Shown here in pieces: positions 1 to 11,140 of a stretch of 64,000 nt of DNA. The position numbers and the translations under genes are program-made. How positions within the stretch are numbered: the first letter of the stretch is position 1; every line of letters begins with the position of its first letter. The notes below the pieces were generated by a model, which saw only the letters and a program-made list of their open reading frames with translations, had not been told where the DNA came from and searched no databases. This DNA is from Myrica gale (Eukaryota; Streptophyta; Magnoliopsida; Fagales; Myricaceae): NCBI GenBank assembly GCA_963930655.1, contig OZ005605.1, forward strand, positions 5,463,501 to 5,527,500, written 5' to 3'.

Positions 1-905
1 ATGGTTTGATCCTTGGGTCTAGGGACAAGTTCCCAAACTTGATTTCTCTCAAATTGGTTTAACTCTTCTTCCATTGCCAAAATCCAACTTTTATCGTTTT
101 CGGCTTCAAGAAAAGGCTTAGGTTCAATTTGAGACACAAATGCAAGATGATTACAAATATTTCTAAGTAAAGCTCTAGTTCTAGTTCCTTGAGAGGGATC
201 ACCAATAATTAACTCTTGAGGGTGGCTAGTAGCATACCTCCATTCCTTAGGGAGTTCTTGCGAAGTACCTTCTCCTTGCAAGGGTTGAATATTTTTTTCA
301 CTTGGAGGTTGAGCATCCTCACTTTGATTAGAGTTAATGTTGATTTCAAGTCCTTCCATCTCCCCCTCAATTTCTTCAATATCTACACTAGCATTTTTCT
401 CAAATTGACTATTAGATTCATCAAAAGTAATATGCATTGATTCTTCAACACAAAGAGTTCTTTTGTTATAAACTCTAAAAGCTTTGCTCGAATTAGAATA
501 TCCAAGGAAAATTCCAACATCGGTTTTAGAATCAATTTTTTCAAGGTTGTCTTTGGTATTTAAAATGAAGCATTTGCAACCAAAGAATGTTGAGTTTTCT
601 ATTTTTCCAAAGCTCGTAAGGAGTTTTCTTCAAAGTGGGTCTCATAGATATCCTATTCAAAACATAGCAAGAAATATTGACGGCCTCGGCCCAAAAATAT
701 TTTGGTAAGTTGTTTTCATTCAAAATAGTTCTTGCAATCTCTTGAATAGTTCTATTCTTTTTCTCAACAACCCCATTTTGTTGAGGAGTTCTAGGTTTTG
801 AAAAATTATGCTCATAATCATTCATGCTACAAAATTATTCGGATTTCTTATTAACGAATTCACCACCATGATCACTTCTAATGGCCACAATGGTGTATGC
901 TTTTC
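1..905 (-). pseudogene. Ty1/copia pol fragment (integrase end and start of reverse transcriptase)
   Basis: On the minus strand, bases 905 to about 541 encode the end of a copia integrase core. An IRSDHGGEF block is followed by the TPQQNGVVEKKNRT motif and AEAVNISCYVLNR, all typical of the Ty1/copia integrase. Between about 60 and 1 the minus strand reads QFERNQVWELVPRPKDQ, the usual start of copia reverse transcriptase, so the element runs off the left edge. An in-frame stop breaks the integrase near 828-833 and frame changes follow near 550, so this copy cannot make a polyprotein. It lies downstream of the deleted copia at 1500-3370 in the same orientation and is probably a separate copy. 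Confidence 0.85.
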
Positions 906-1499
906 AAAAATAGGATCATGGGATGACAAGAGCAGCTGGCTATGTAAGAGGAGTTTTTGTAGTGGAGGTGAAAGGTTTTGACTTTTTAATATCTTCAAAT
1001 CTCGTCTTCATAGTGGTAGCATCTCCTCCATATTCTTACCCAATATTTTTCTGTTTCTCCTGGATTTCAGCAATGGATATACGTGAGAAACATTCCATAA
1101 GGGAGCTCCTCCTCCTTCTTCTTCTTCTTCTTCTTCTTCTTCTCAGTAGCAGCCTTCATGGAATTTGTGAGAGAAAAGAGAGAGTGTGGCCGATATGGAG
1201 GAAGGTTTCTGTGGGGTCGAGAGAAGCAATAGGTGTCGACCCCTATCCCTTGGTAAGTATTTTAAAAAGTGAGATCAAGAGATGTGTTGATACATGTCAT
1301 GTAAAATGAGTACATACAATATTTTCAAAAAGAACAAGTATGATTTTTGGAAAAAGTGCACAAAGAGCAATTTAAACAAAGAACAGAGCATGTCTCAATG
1401 CAATCAATTAAGACAATTAAAAAGACAAATCACTCATATAACACCAATTGAATCCAAAGGAAATCCCATTCCAATTCTTTGTTGAATGAAGCAAAATTT
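906..1499. other. No gene recognised; CTT microsatellite
   Basis: This stretch separates the integrase fragment from the RNase H remnant and shows no recognisable protein in either direction. It holds a pure CTT-rich run at about 1111-1142. The open plus-strand frame over it (923-1309) is leucine-rich only because of that run. It may be 3' untranslated or LTR sequence of the neighbouring copia, but no TG...CA boundary was found. Confidence 0.5.
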
Positions 1500-2380
1500 A
1501 TCCTTATTGAGAAAATTTTTTTATGAAAATATCTGCCAATTGATGGCCGGTATTTACGAACTCAAGAACAATATCCTCTTTTTGAGCTTGATCTCAAATA
1601 AAATGAGAGAGATAGAGTTATGAGTGCTATATCCTCGTCTCCACTCTCATTATTATCTTCTTCAACCTCAACAACGGAGGATTTCAAAGCTATACTTCTC
1701 CTTTTTGGACTTTCTTCTTCATGACCCTTCATGGTGATTTCGTGAGTCATGAGAGATCCAACAAGCTCTTCCAAAGGCTATTTGGTGAGGTCCTTTGCTT
1801 CTTGAATAGCGGTGACTTTGGCTTCCCAAGTCTTTGGTAGTGACCTAAGAATTTTCCTCACCAAATCGGAGTTAGTGTACATTTTTCCAAGAGCATTCAA
1901 ACCATTTATAATAATCGTAAATCTAGTAAGCATGTCACTAATGTTTTCCTCCGGTTTCGTTTTAAACAATTCATAGTTATGAACTAGCATGCTTATCTTA
2001 GATTCTTTTACTTGGTTTGTACCTTCATGCGTGATTTCTAAAGTATGTCAAATTTCCTTTGCACTATCACAAATAGATATTCTATTGAATTCATTTCTAT
2101 CTGATGCATAATAAAGAATATTCATAGCTTTAGCATTTATGAAAATTTTCTCTTTGTCATCATCGGTATATTCACTGACGGTCTTAGGGACAATTTTCTC
2201 ATCTATGGATTTCATAGGATAATGTGGTCCATTTAGAACACAAAGCCATAGATCATAATCAATGGATTGAAAATAAATTTTCATCCTTGTTTTCCAATAG
2301 GTGTAATCATTTCCATTGAAGGAAGGTGGTTTAGATGTTGAGAGTCCCTCAACATGTGAGTTGTTGCTTGAAGTTGTCAT
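1500..2380 (-). pseudogene. Internally deleted copia: gag joined to the RNase H C-terminus
   Basis: The minus strand from 2380 encodes a copia gag. It starts MTTSSNNSHVEGLSTSKPPS and continues FNGNDYTYWKTRMKIYF (the DUF4219/UBN2-type gag start); after a frame break come MLTRFTIIINGLNALGK and LPKTWEAKVTAIQEA. At about 1625-1640, where gag reads ESGDEDIALI, it passes abruptly into a shifted frame reading DQAQKEDIVLEFVNTGHQLADIF, the C-terminus of copia RNase H. Protease, integrase and reverse transcriptase are missing between them. Stops and frameshifts show it is dead. The PBS and 5' LTR lie just upstream (2421-3370). Confidence 0.8.
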
Positions 2381-2420
2381 TCTAACTCAAGATTTTTAAA
2401 TCTTGCTGAAGTAAGCACCA

Positions 2421-2433
2421 AGCTCTGATACCA
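2421..2433 (-). other. Primer binding site of the copia element
   Basis: The minus strand reads TGGTATCAGAGCT, matching the 3' end of initiator methionine tRNA. Two bases separate it from the inner LTR end, which reads ...CCTAGGAATATCA on the minus strand. This orients the element as minus and marks 2436 as the LTR edge. Confidence 0.85.
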
Positions 2434-2435
2434 AT

Positions 2436-3370
2436 TGATATTCCTAGGATTAAGGCAACCCAAGATGAGAGGGTGAATTGTGTTTCAAAACTTTTTTGAA
2501 ATTTACCCTAAAGAATGTGTTTGCTAGCTACAAGTCTTCTCAAATGAGATTGATTGTAATAAAGGATTAAACACAAGAGTATGTATTGCAATCTAAATGC
2601 ACAAGTGAAAACTTTAAAGCAATAAACTAGTAGCACAAATAAAGGAGATATGAGAAGAAAAACAAACACAATATTTTAGGTGGTTCGGCAAGCCCGTCAA
2701 CGTCTACCCCTCAAGCTCTTTTTCCGAGCATTGAGGTTTCTCCACTATTCTCCCTTTAACCAAGGGAGAATGTTTCCTTACACTTGAGTTTGAGAAAACC
2801 CTCTTCAAGCCTCAAGAACGAGTTTGAGAACAAACCTCTCCAAACTCCTTCTTTCGATGAACAACCCTCACCGAAAGGATAAAAGAGAATCACTCTCTTA
2901 GCAATGTATTTGGTTGAACGACATTTCCCTCTAAAACTCCCTTGATGGAGTAGATATTACAATGAGAAATAACTAGCTCTTAAGCTTCACACAATAAGAA
3001 GGATGTGAAAATGAAGATTATGTGTGAATGATGTTTGAATAAGGATTAGAAGCTTTTAGATCACTCTTAGCCTTTGTAAAATGATTTTGGACGATTTAGG
3101 TTGTGTTTGTGTTGTAAAATGTTGGGTATGGGAATATGTGTTGGTATTGGGTTTAGTGAAAAGGTGAAGAGAGAGGTAATTTTTTATAATTTTTGTAATT
3201 TTTTATATTTTTTTATGGGAGAGAGAGAAATTATATTGGAGTATTTTATTAGGAGAGAGATAAAATGTTGGGGATAATTGAGAGTGCAAACGCAGCCTTA
3301 GTTAAGTTCCAAAGGCGTGTGAATGACTTTATATAGGCCTCGTGAGAAAAATAGTCGTTTATAGCCGTTA
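2436..3370 (-). repeat. 5' LTR of the minus-strand copia, carrying a MITE and cut at its outer end
   Basis: The LTR begins on the plus strand with TGATATTCCTAGG beside the PBS. It runs to about 3370, where sequence shared with repeat R copy B (25140 on) takes over. A minus-strand TATA box (CCTATATAAAG) sits near 3330-3340, consistent with U3 at this end. About 740 bp are LTR proper and 199 bp are a Tourist-like insertion. The outer TG end is not visible, so the LTR is probably truncated at the R junction. Confidence 0.7.
3099..3297. mobile_element. Tourist-like (PIF/Harbinger) MITE, copy 1
   Basis: This 199-bp element is bounded by TTA on both sides (3096-3098 and 3298-3300). Its terminal inverted repeats start GGTTGTGTTTG and end CAAACGCAGCC. 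The TTA target duplication and GG...CC ends fit Tourist-like MITEs. It has no coding capacity, and copy 2 at 5081-5277 shares the interior. It lies inside a copia LTR, so it inserted after that retroelement. Confidence 0.85.
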
Positions 3371-3653
3371 GGGTCCCCTTCGATTATGGGAGATGGTCAC
3401 CCAATAACCGAACTGATGAGTTTACTGATCACCGTCTAAAATCGAGCCCAAATGCCTTTGGGGGTGGCCTGTCAACAACGTTGGCTCGAGATGAATGTAT
3501 TTCCTTGGTTGAGGCAGTCGTTGAAGACGGTGGTAAAGAAAAAAGGAGACTGCGAAGACGAAGACACCATGAAGAGTAAAAGAGGCAGTAGGCAAGGAAA
3601 GGCTGAGAATGGTGGCTAGCTTCGAGGGTCTGGGAAATGTGAGAGGCTGAGAT

Positions 3654-3997
3654 TAGGGCTGCAAACCGGATTTTCGGTCCGGTAAAAATAGAGGACCGGA
3701 CCAGTTCAACCAAATGTGGTCCGGTAGTGGTCCGGACCGGTTTCATTTTTTCAATTTTGTTAATTTTGGTTAATTTCGAAAGAGGAAAGATATAAAAATG
3801 TAGAATTTTAGTTTAGATTAAAATTCAAGTTTTTAAATATGTAATTTGTATTAAAAACATATAAAATATATTTTTTATTATTTATATTAATAAATGCGGT
3901 CCGGTCCGGACCTCATTTAAAAAAAACAGGATCAGACCGAACCACATTTAAAAAAATACGATCGGACCGCAAATTTGGTACGATTTTGATCAGCCTA
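3654..3997. mobile_element. Non-autonomous hAT element (344 bp) with 8-bp target duplication
   Basis: The ends read TAGGGCTGCAAACCGG and, at the other side, ...GATCAGCCTA. The 8-bp duplications GCTGAGAT (3646-3653) and ACTGAGAT (3998-4005) agree at seven positions. Copies B (25415-25425) and C (about 35805) read straight through the site, giving two empty-site controls. The interior is rich in GGTCCGG/CCGGACC inverted motifs, typical of hAT subterminal regions. Confidence 0.9.
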
Positions 3998-5080
3998 ACT
4001 GAGATAGAGCTCCCTAGTCATCTCCAATTATTTGGTATGGATTGGCCTTGGCTGCATCTACGAACTGGGCTTGGTCTTGGGCTATTGTTAATGGGCATGA
4101 ATGCTCATTGACATCGCAACAATCAACTTAATTTACAACCAAAATTCTCAAGACTACAAGAAAAGTTGCTTCATCATGAATCAACATATCCATTCCGTAA
4201 TTCTCTCAATAATTTCTTACAAGTAAAAAGATTGACATATTATCTATGGCTTTGAAACTTCTCTAGATATTTTATAAAGAAAGGGGGAGAAATTTTTTGA
4301 GGAAAACTTCAGCCTTCAAACTAGGGGATCTTTTTTTTTTTTTTAAGAGTCAAACTAGGGAACGATGTCATTTTGGGGTCTCAAGTATTAGGTTCTTATT
4401 ATTGAGCACTTGAACAACCAAAATTCATTATTTTATGCCATCAAATAATATCCTATCATCAAATCCATGCCTCGTTACCCATTTATAACCTGTCAAACTT
4501 TGACTTGTGGTACTATTTTGACATGTCATTTTTTTAGAGTGAAATATAATAAATTTGGACAGTTCGAAAGCTCAATATGACAAATTTGGTGGTTTGAACC
4601 CCAAAAATGACAATGACCCTGTAATTTTAGGACGTAAAGTGATTTTTTCCAAAAAATGTATTTCATTTAAATTATCCTTAATAATTTCTAAATCATAATA
4701 ATAATTAAATCGTAGTGTGGCTTCTTTTAGATTTTAGACCTCAGAAAAGTGAACTTATGCAAGAATTATCGCTTAAGCACCTTGCAGTTGTTTGGAGTAA
4801 TTGCCAAATAACATTAGCTCGGACTTAAAATATATACTGATATTTAGGGGAGGAACTACGTTGTGATGATGGGGATGGCCGACCCCCATCGCCCAGAAAA
4901 AACACCCAATTTTTTTATGTGTTAGACTCTTAAGCCCACCCCAGCCCGCCCCTCAACAAACCAACCCGCCCCCCAAACCAGTAGGACCCGCCCACGTCTT
5001 CACACCATCTCTTACACCATTTATCTTTTAAATGACACAGATTTTGTTCCCCTGATTTTTTTTTTTATAACCAACACTTA

Positions 5081-5277
5081 GGTTATGTATGTGTTGTAAA
5101 ATTTTTGGTATTCGGTTTAGTGTTGGTGTTGGGTTTAGTGAAAAAGTAAAGAGAGAGGTAATTTTTTATATTTTTTGTAATTTTTTATATTTTTGATGAA
5201 AGAGAGAGAGATTATATTGTAATATTTTATTAGAAGTTGGTGAAATATTTTGTAAAATATTTTGTGCAAACGCACCC
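5081..5277. mobile_element. Tourist-like MITE, copy 2 (nested in hAT)
   Basis: This 197-bp element is flanked by TTA at 5078-5080 and 5278-5280. Its ends read GGTTATGTATG and CAAACGCACCC. It shares most of its interior with the copy at 3099-3297, including GTGTTGTAAAAT and the AGAGAGGTAATTTTTTAT block. Confidence 0.85.
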
Positions 5278-5873
5278 TTAGTACAATGTCGCCGACCATT
5301 TCCATTTTCCTCTTATAATAGATTCCGCCTTCCAGACGCTCGATGTAAGGACTAATAAGAGCACCGACGCCAATTAAAGTACTTTGCTGGACCCACCAGA
5401 CCCAACCGACGTGTTCTTCTTGTAGCCAAAGGTATTGTATTGGCGCAACTTGAAGCAAATATATTTCGACGGTAGATCTTCCAACTACTATTTTTTTTTC
5501 TTTTAAGTTCATCTTTCAAGCACTTGATACTAGCAGAGTAGTACCAATACAGATCATGTTGTACATAGACAAGACTCGCCTTCTAAGCACGTGATGGTGT
5601 TTTTTTAGAGGTTTTATAATCGGTAGGTTCAGTTAAGGCAGTGCGAGATTAAACGTTGTCGCCCGCTACAGGCGCTTTAGCTATTTCCTTGGGGTTAAAG
5701 ACCCTCTTGGTCCCTTGATTTTACCTTCGTTGCAAGAATGGTTCTTGGATTTTGCTATACAAATGATCATAACTAGTCTTCGAGTTTGGACAAAGAGTAA
5801 AAACAATCCTTCCGTTAGTTTGTTGTCGAAAGTTAATAGATTGAGACATCATATTTAACAAAATTGCGCCACA

Positions 5874-6473
5874 TTGAGAAAGGACAATTTTCATGAGCTA
5901 TTGGAATGGTGCAGCTTACGCAAGAAAAAGATTCATCACACACTTGGCCATAATGCTCCTGGAAACAACCAAATGACTTCTCCTAAAACTCAGAAGGAAC
6001 GAGTCAGTGCATGTGCAGCAGAAATCACACTTGCCATCATTAAAGATATTGTGGACGATTTTATGTCTCTTATGGCTGATGAGTCTCGAGATAATTCAGT
6101 AAAGGAGCAAATGACAGTGGTTTTGAGATATGTGAACAAACATGAATATGTGATAGAAAGGTTTATTGATGTGGAAAATGTTACTGATACTTGCTCCCAA
6201 AATTTGAAAAATGCTATAAACAAATTGTTTACAAGGCACGGGGCATCAAACAAGCAAAACTACATTTATTATATGAGAAGTCATGATGCTTTTTCTGAGC
6301 TTCAAGATATTGGAGGTCTTGTTGTGAAGATGGTTGAGACTAGAAAGCATACTCTATATCCATTGGTTTATCAACTGATTGAGTTGACATTGGTCTTACC
6401 AGTTGCGACTGCAACCGTTGAGAGAATGTTCTCCGCAATGAAGTTAATTAAAATTGACTTCGTAATAAGATGA
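5874..6473 (+). pseudogene. hAT transposase remnant (DUF4371/TTF-type fused to the dimerisation domain)
   Basis: This 199-codon frame keeps two ends of a plant hAT transposase of the kind often labelled 'zinc finger MYM-type 1-like'. The first about 115 residues hold the DUF4371-type start (SACAAEITLAIIKDI, MADESRDNS, EQMTVVLRYVNK). From about residue 130 it jumps to the C-terminal region (DAFSELQDIGGLVVKMVETRK), ending in LPVATATVERMFSAMK, the hAT dimerisation motif. Several hundred residues of catalytic core are missing, so it is an in-frame internal deletion. It ends at a stop where the family continues. The opposite-strand copy at 8700-9990 is from the same family. Confidence 0.85.
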
Positions 6474-6929
6474 GACACGAATGGATGAATGATAATTTTG
6501 TTGTATACATCGAATGAGAAAATTTTGAAACTATTGACAACGAAGTTATTATACAACGTTTTCAGAATATGCAGGTAGGATCCAATTGCCACTTCTCAGT
6601 ATCAGCAAATAGTACGGTACATGTATTTTAATATTTTTAGTGTTTTTAATTCTTAATTTTTGATATTTTAACTCTTAAGATATTTTTTTGCATTACGTAG
6701 TAATTTTTTTTGTCATTTTTCCTTTGGAGTGCGACCCTCTTCGATTGAATTCCTGGTTCCGACACTGCTGATATCAGTGTGTGAAAATTGTACGAAACGT
6801 GGAGATGTTAGTTGGTGACATTTGCCAGGATATAATCGTTTTGTTAATCACACCAGTGCTATAGTTGATCCCTGAAAGATTTTCGATAATTGAGACCCAT
6901 GTTAGCCAATCACTATCGTTTCCTCCAAT

Positions 6930-7690
6930 TTAAATAAACCATTTTCTAAAACATTTTTTTCAATAACAATGTTGTTCAAGTATATTTTTTGCAAAAGAAA
7001 GTTTCAAACTTATTATTATATCCAAAAGAAACGACACGGATAAAAGGTTTTTAGAAAATCCAGGTACATAAAAAGTATAATATAAAAACAAGATGTGGCT
7101 AGTCTTAAAAATCTACTTGAACGTTCCAACTTTTTTCACTCGTGAAGGTATGTTATTCCCCATTATGATACACCGTTCACTTTCAATTGGTGTCCTCGTA
7201 TTCTGCAATTTTTGCCTGGTATTATATATGTAGACAGTAGCACCAGAGTTAATCCACCATGTGTTATACGGAAAATTTACTAAATTTGATTCATAACACA
7301 CTAGAGAAAGAAATATATATTTCTTCTCGAGCAATTTTTTATAATTGAGATAGTCTTTCCTTAAAATGTCCCTTTCTTTTACGGAATAGACACTTGATGT
7401 TCTTTTTGTCTGCCGAATCGATAGACTTTATCAGTTTCTTGTTTTTCAATGGAACATGATAATTAGTATCGCATTCTCTCCATTCTTGTCTTATGAGAGG
7501 TGAAATGAACAATTTCTTACCTCTCTTGCTTTAATCTTTGCTCTTCATCAACACACATGACCAATAGTTGATTCATAGACCATTTATCTTTATACGTGCT
7601 ATATGAAATTTTAAAAGGTGCATATTCAATAGGGCAGAGAATAGAGGACAAAGTGAACAAGAAATGACTCAGACATATCAACTTCTACTG
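6930..7690 (-). pseudogene. Decayed copia gag/pre-integrase fragment in repeat copy A
   Basis: The minus strand keeps a pre-integrase region (SERCIIMGNNIPSRVKKVGTF), part of the protease region (WWINSGATVYI, a degraded D-S-G-A site) and gag-like sequence further right. It matches the better copy at 26930-27800 segment by segment but has more stops and small indels. Confidence 0.7.
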
Positions 7691-7799
7691 ATTTTAATCG
7701 GTCTGCGATATCGAACATCGCTATCGATGGTTTTTTAGCGGAGTTTGTAGCGACCGCCGCTATATATCAATTTTTTGTAGTGATTCCGCCACTGGAATT

Positions 7800-8040
7800 C
7801 GTCCATAAATTACCTGATGAAATCAAGAGCAAGAACCAATTATAAAGATTTTTTTGGAAGTCGAAATTATATTTCTAACTTCAACACAGACCTTAGATGT
7901 AAACCCTTGAATATATAAGAGAAGAATCAAATTCTACTCCTAATTAATTTTCTTCACTCATGAATTTCTGTAAGGAAAATGACTTACAGGCAATTTTCTC
8001 TTGCATCACCTTGACCGCAGACACCTTCGATCTACCCAGA
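7800..8040 (+). pseudogene. Pararetrovirus-like scrap fused to the HisRS fragment, copy 1
   Basis: This segment aligns with 20396-20760, where the reading frame resembles the end of a caulimovirid reverse transcriptase/RNase H. Only the distal part (NFCKENDLQAIFSCITLTADTFDLPRKL) is kept; the more diagnostic part is deleted. It passes directly into HisRS-derived sequence, so the two were joined before this segment was duplicated. It is a short, broken, non-functional relic. Confidence 0.4.
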
Positions 8041-8699
8041 AAGTTACTGTTTAAACCTTCTTCTCGAGCTATTCCTACACCTTCCTCAGCTACTTCTCTA
8101 GCCACTGGGTACGCATACTCGTGTCAACTGTTCAATATCAATCCTCTAAGAACGTCTCTTCTTTATCTTCCACCTCTGTAGCGCAGTCTGTCGACGAGAA
8201 TGGCAATGGCAGAGGTAGCTCTGGTGCAGTCTCTCCTCCTCCTATTACAGAAGCGTGCAGAAGATCGACGTCAATCCTCCCAAGGGAACCAATTAGGTCT
8301 TCCCTCCGAGGAAATGCGCCTAGCAATTGGATCTTTCATAATTTTCATGAGGTTTGAGTTTATAATTAATAAACCACGACTTTCCAACATATTTGTACAA
8401 GGAACCCGAAGTACGTGGGGGTGAATGAAGACACGTGTTCAAGGAATAAAAGATAGACTTGTCAAGAGAATCCAACATTCGCATCAGAGAATAAAGGAAT
8501 CAAGTAGTTGTTATGTTTTGTTCATCGCTTGAGTTTGAAGAGGTTGATTTTTTTGATCTGAATATGTGGTGGAACTAGGATTAGAAGTCAATTATAACGA
8601 ATTGACTAATTTTTTTTTCATACGTAATGCTAAAAATTGTCTTAGAATAACAATATAAAAAATTAAAGATTAAAAATATTAAAAATATTGAAATACACA

Positions 8700-9990
8700 T
8701 ATCCTATTATGTACTATAACAACGATGAGGCAATTGGATCCTGTGTTTATGCATCTTCTGAAAATGTTGCAAAACAACTTTGTTCTATATAGTTTCAAAA
8801 ATTTCTTGCTTAATGTACACTATCATGCAATAATTCATATAGTCATCTCCCATCCCATTACGCAAATCAGTTTTGATAATCTTCATCGCAGATAACACTT
8901 TGTTAATAGTTGTAGTCGCAACTGGTAAGACTAATGCCAACTAAATAAGCTGATAAACTAGTGGATACAAAATAATCTTTCTGGTCTCAACCATTTTCAC
9001 AGCAAGACCTCCAATATTTTAAAGCCTAGAAAAAGCATCATGCAGTCTAACAGCTCTAATGTAAGTGTCAAGCTGATATCTAAGAAACAACTTCTCTGTT
9101 GTTGATAAATCTTCTGGATAAAACTTAGTAAGACGACATAACTTATCAAGATCAAATGTTGAGAATGAGTCCCTTGGATCAGGACATGTTATGCAAAGAA
9201 GTAACTCCGTACATGCTTCTGTGAAATGATCATTCATCTCTTGAGCAATTAAATCAATAACCTGACAAAACACTTCCACACAAAAATAATGCAAATAAGT
9301 AATTGTTTGCCCTCTACACCAAGAACGACCATGAGGTTATATAATATCTTCCATATTGGGCACGTTGATAGAATTATTCAGACAAAATGTTTTGACTTGT
9401 TCCAAAAATTTATCTCATCCTATCTCCCTCAGTTTCTGCAACCGTTCCCTCACAATTCTAACCAAACTCATAGCATTAACAATGTCTTGATCCTTTCGCT
9501 GTAAAACTTGTGACAATGCATTTGTAATTATCAGTATCTTCCTCAACAAATGCATATCAAATACAAATTCATAACTTTGCATCTTATCCATCAAGCTCCT
9601 AGCCATAGCTCTTTGTTCTGGGCAAGTACCATCCTCATTTATGTTTTCGAGAACGTCCAACACGACTGACCACATAGCAAAGAGACACGTTATTGTGGTG
9701 TAGTATGAACCCCAACGAGTGTTACCTACAATGTTATCACCTGGTCATACAAGACTGATTTCATGATTTTTGCCCATTCAACTAGAAATCTCTCTATTTT
9801 CCAACCTTTCTACTGTCTTCTCATGTTGACTTTGCCGAAGATTATATTTCCTTTTACAAGAAGCTCAGACCATAGTCACAATCAAAGAAGAGGTCTTTTC
9901 AAACTAGTGTCCATTTCAGAACTAGTAGCCACATTGAGAGTATTAGACGACTCCATGCTTCGTGATTTTTTTGTGAAAAACCATTCCATT
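8700..9990 (-). pseudogene. hAT transposase pseudogene (MYM-type/DUF4371 family)
   Basis: Read from right to left, the minus strand keeps MWSVVLDVLENINEDG and ARSLMDKMQSYEFVFDMHLL (9675-9415), then VIDLIAQEMNDHF, ELLLCITCPDPRDSFSTFD and LCRLTKFYPEDLS (9294-9019). The C-terminal dimerisation region follows at about 8990-8740, equivalent to IGGLAVKMVETRK and LPVATTTI. The order matches full-length plant hAT proteins, so this copy keeps the core that 5874-6473 has lost. Frameshifts and stops make it non-functional. Confidence 0.85.
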
Positions 9991-10473
9991 ATCTAAACAA
10001 AACAAAAAAGAACAAAATTCATACAAATTAAACAGATTTAGATTTGTGGCATATGTTAGGTTGTATCTGATGAAATCTTTTGTAATTAACCTTTCTATCA
10101 ATTATATTATAAAATTGCAATTAAAAAAAATTAAAAGTATGAATTATTCTTAGACGTTGACCAAAATAAATATTTGTGATGCAATTAATGACTCTGATAT
10201 AAGAAGCCATTATTTGTATATGGAAAGGCTACCTTAACATGGAAACAAAAACTAAAAACAAAACGCAATGGAATCAGTTCGTACCTAATAATCGAATAAT
10301 TTTCTCCCAAATTATTAACTCTCTAAGATATATAGCTAAATCAATCAATTATACCAAACTATCTAAAATTAAAGAGAGAACCCAGAACTATTCCTAGAGG
10401 CAAGACATTGACAAAAAAAAAGATGCTGGTGAAAAATTAAAATGTAATAATTCTATTTTATATATAATTAATT

Positions 10474-10969
10474 GGCTTAATTACCTTACAGGTCCCTGTG
10501 ATATCCGACTTTTATAAAATAATCTCTGTGGTATGACTTTCAACAAATGGTCTTTGTGATATAGTTTTGTAACAAATTAGTCCCTGCGGTACGACTTTCA
10601 ACAAAATAGTCTCTGTGGTATAATTTTTAGACAAATTAGTCCCTCCGTCCAACTGTCGTTACCCACTTAACTAGAGAGTGTTGTATATGCCACTTTCCAT
10701 TCACGCGTTGACACATCAACAATCGTCCTGGATTGAACCAATCAAATCAGAGGTTGATGCTCAGACTAATTCTACGAGCTAAAAGAAGTATATCATTCGT
10801 GATTGGATACTAATGTTAAAAACACGTGTCAACGCGTGAATGACGCTGACGTGGCATGTACAACACTCTCCCGTCATTTAGACAGAGGGACTAATTTGTC
10901 TCAAAACTATACCACATTGATTATTTTGTAAAAGTCGGATACCACAGGGACCTGTGAGGTAATTAAGCC
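10474..10969. mobile_element. Mutator-like MITE with long TIRs and perfect 9-bp duplication
   Basis: This 496-bp element has TIRs of about 50 bp beginning GGCTTAATTACC and ending GGTAATTAAGCC, both followed inward by the CAGGTCCCTGTG motif. TAATTAATT is perfectly duplicated at 10465-10473 and 10970-10978. A 9-bp duplication and long TIRs fit the Mutator superfamily. Repeated internal motifs (ACGACTTTCAACAAA) extend the TIR-like region. No coding sequence. Confidence 0.9.
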
Positions 10970-11140
10970 TAATTAATTCTGCCTAACGTGCCCTAATTTG
11001 GAATCAAAACATAATTCAAGATAATAACAAATTCTCAAATCTCAATCATACATTCATACAAATTAATTTCACAAGACAAGATAATCATAAACTGAACAAT
11101 TTCAAAATAAAAGTATAAATTAATTCACAAAAATGCACTT

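Larger units (their letters stand above)
4845..6767 (+). mobile_element. hAT element, internally deleted, with 8-bp target duplication
   Basis: The ends are TAGGGGAGGAACTACG on the left and GGTTCCGACACTG on the right, imperfect inverted repeats of the CAGTGGCGGAACCAGG type. Duplications CTGATATT (4837-4844) and CTGATATC (6768-6775) match at seven of eight positions. Copy B of repeat R is uninterrupted here (about 26535-26560), confirming both edges. The element carries a shortened transposase (5874-6473) and a nested Tourist-like MITE (5081-5277). Confidence 0.88.
3371..7690 (+). repeat. Dispersed repeat R, copy A (interrupted)
   Basis: Three blocks (3371-3653, 3998-4844 and 6768-7690) align in order with the continuous copy B (25140-27730). 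Shared landmarks are the ATAACCGAACTGATGAG motif, the CTCCCTAGTCATCTCCA block and the AACGTGGAGAT segment. The gaps are precise hAT insertions at 3654-3997 and 4845-6767. The right part carries a minus-strand copia gag/pre-integrase fragment. R looks like a decayed composite retroelement; no complete coding frame remains. Confidence 0.75.

Noticed and set aside
3429..3746. Minus-strand 105-codon frame, similar to one at 25250-25438
   Set aside because: It crosses the edge of the 344-bp hAT insertion, so it is not an original frame; the similarity is simply repeat R.
5135..5512. Minus-strand 125-codon frame
   Set aside because: It overlaps the Tourist-like MITE and non-coding hAT sequence and shows no familiar motif.
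9763..9996. Plus-strand 77-codon frame
   Set aside because: It is antisense to the hAT transposase remnant, whose minus-strand reading is the meaningful one.
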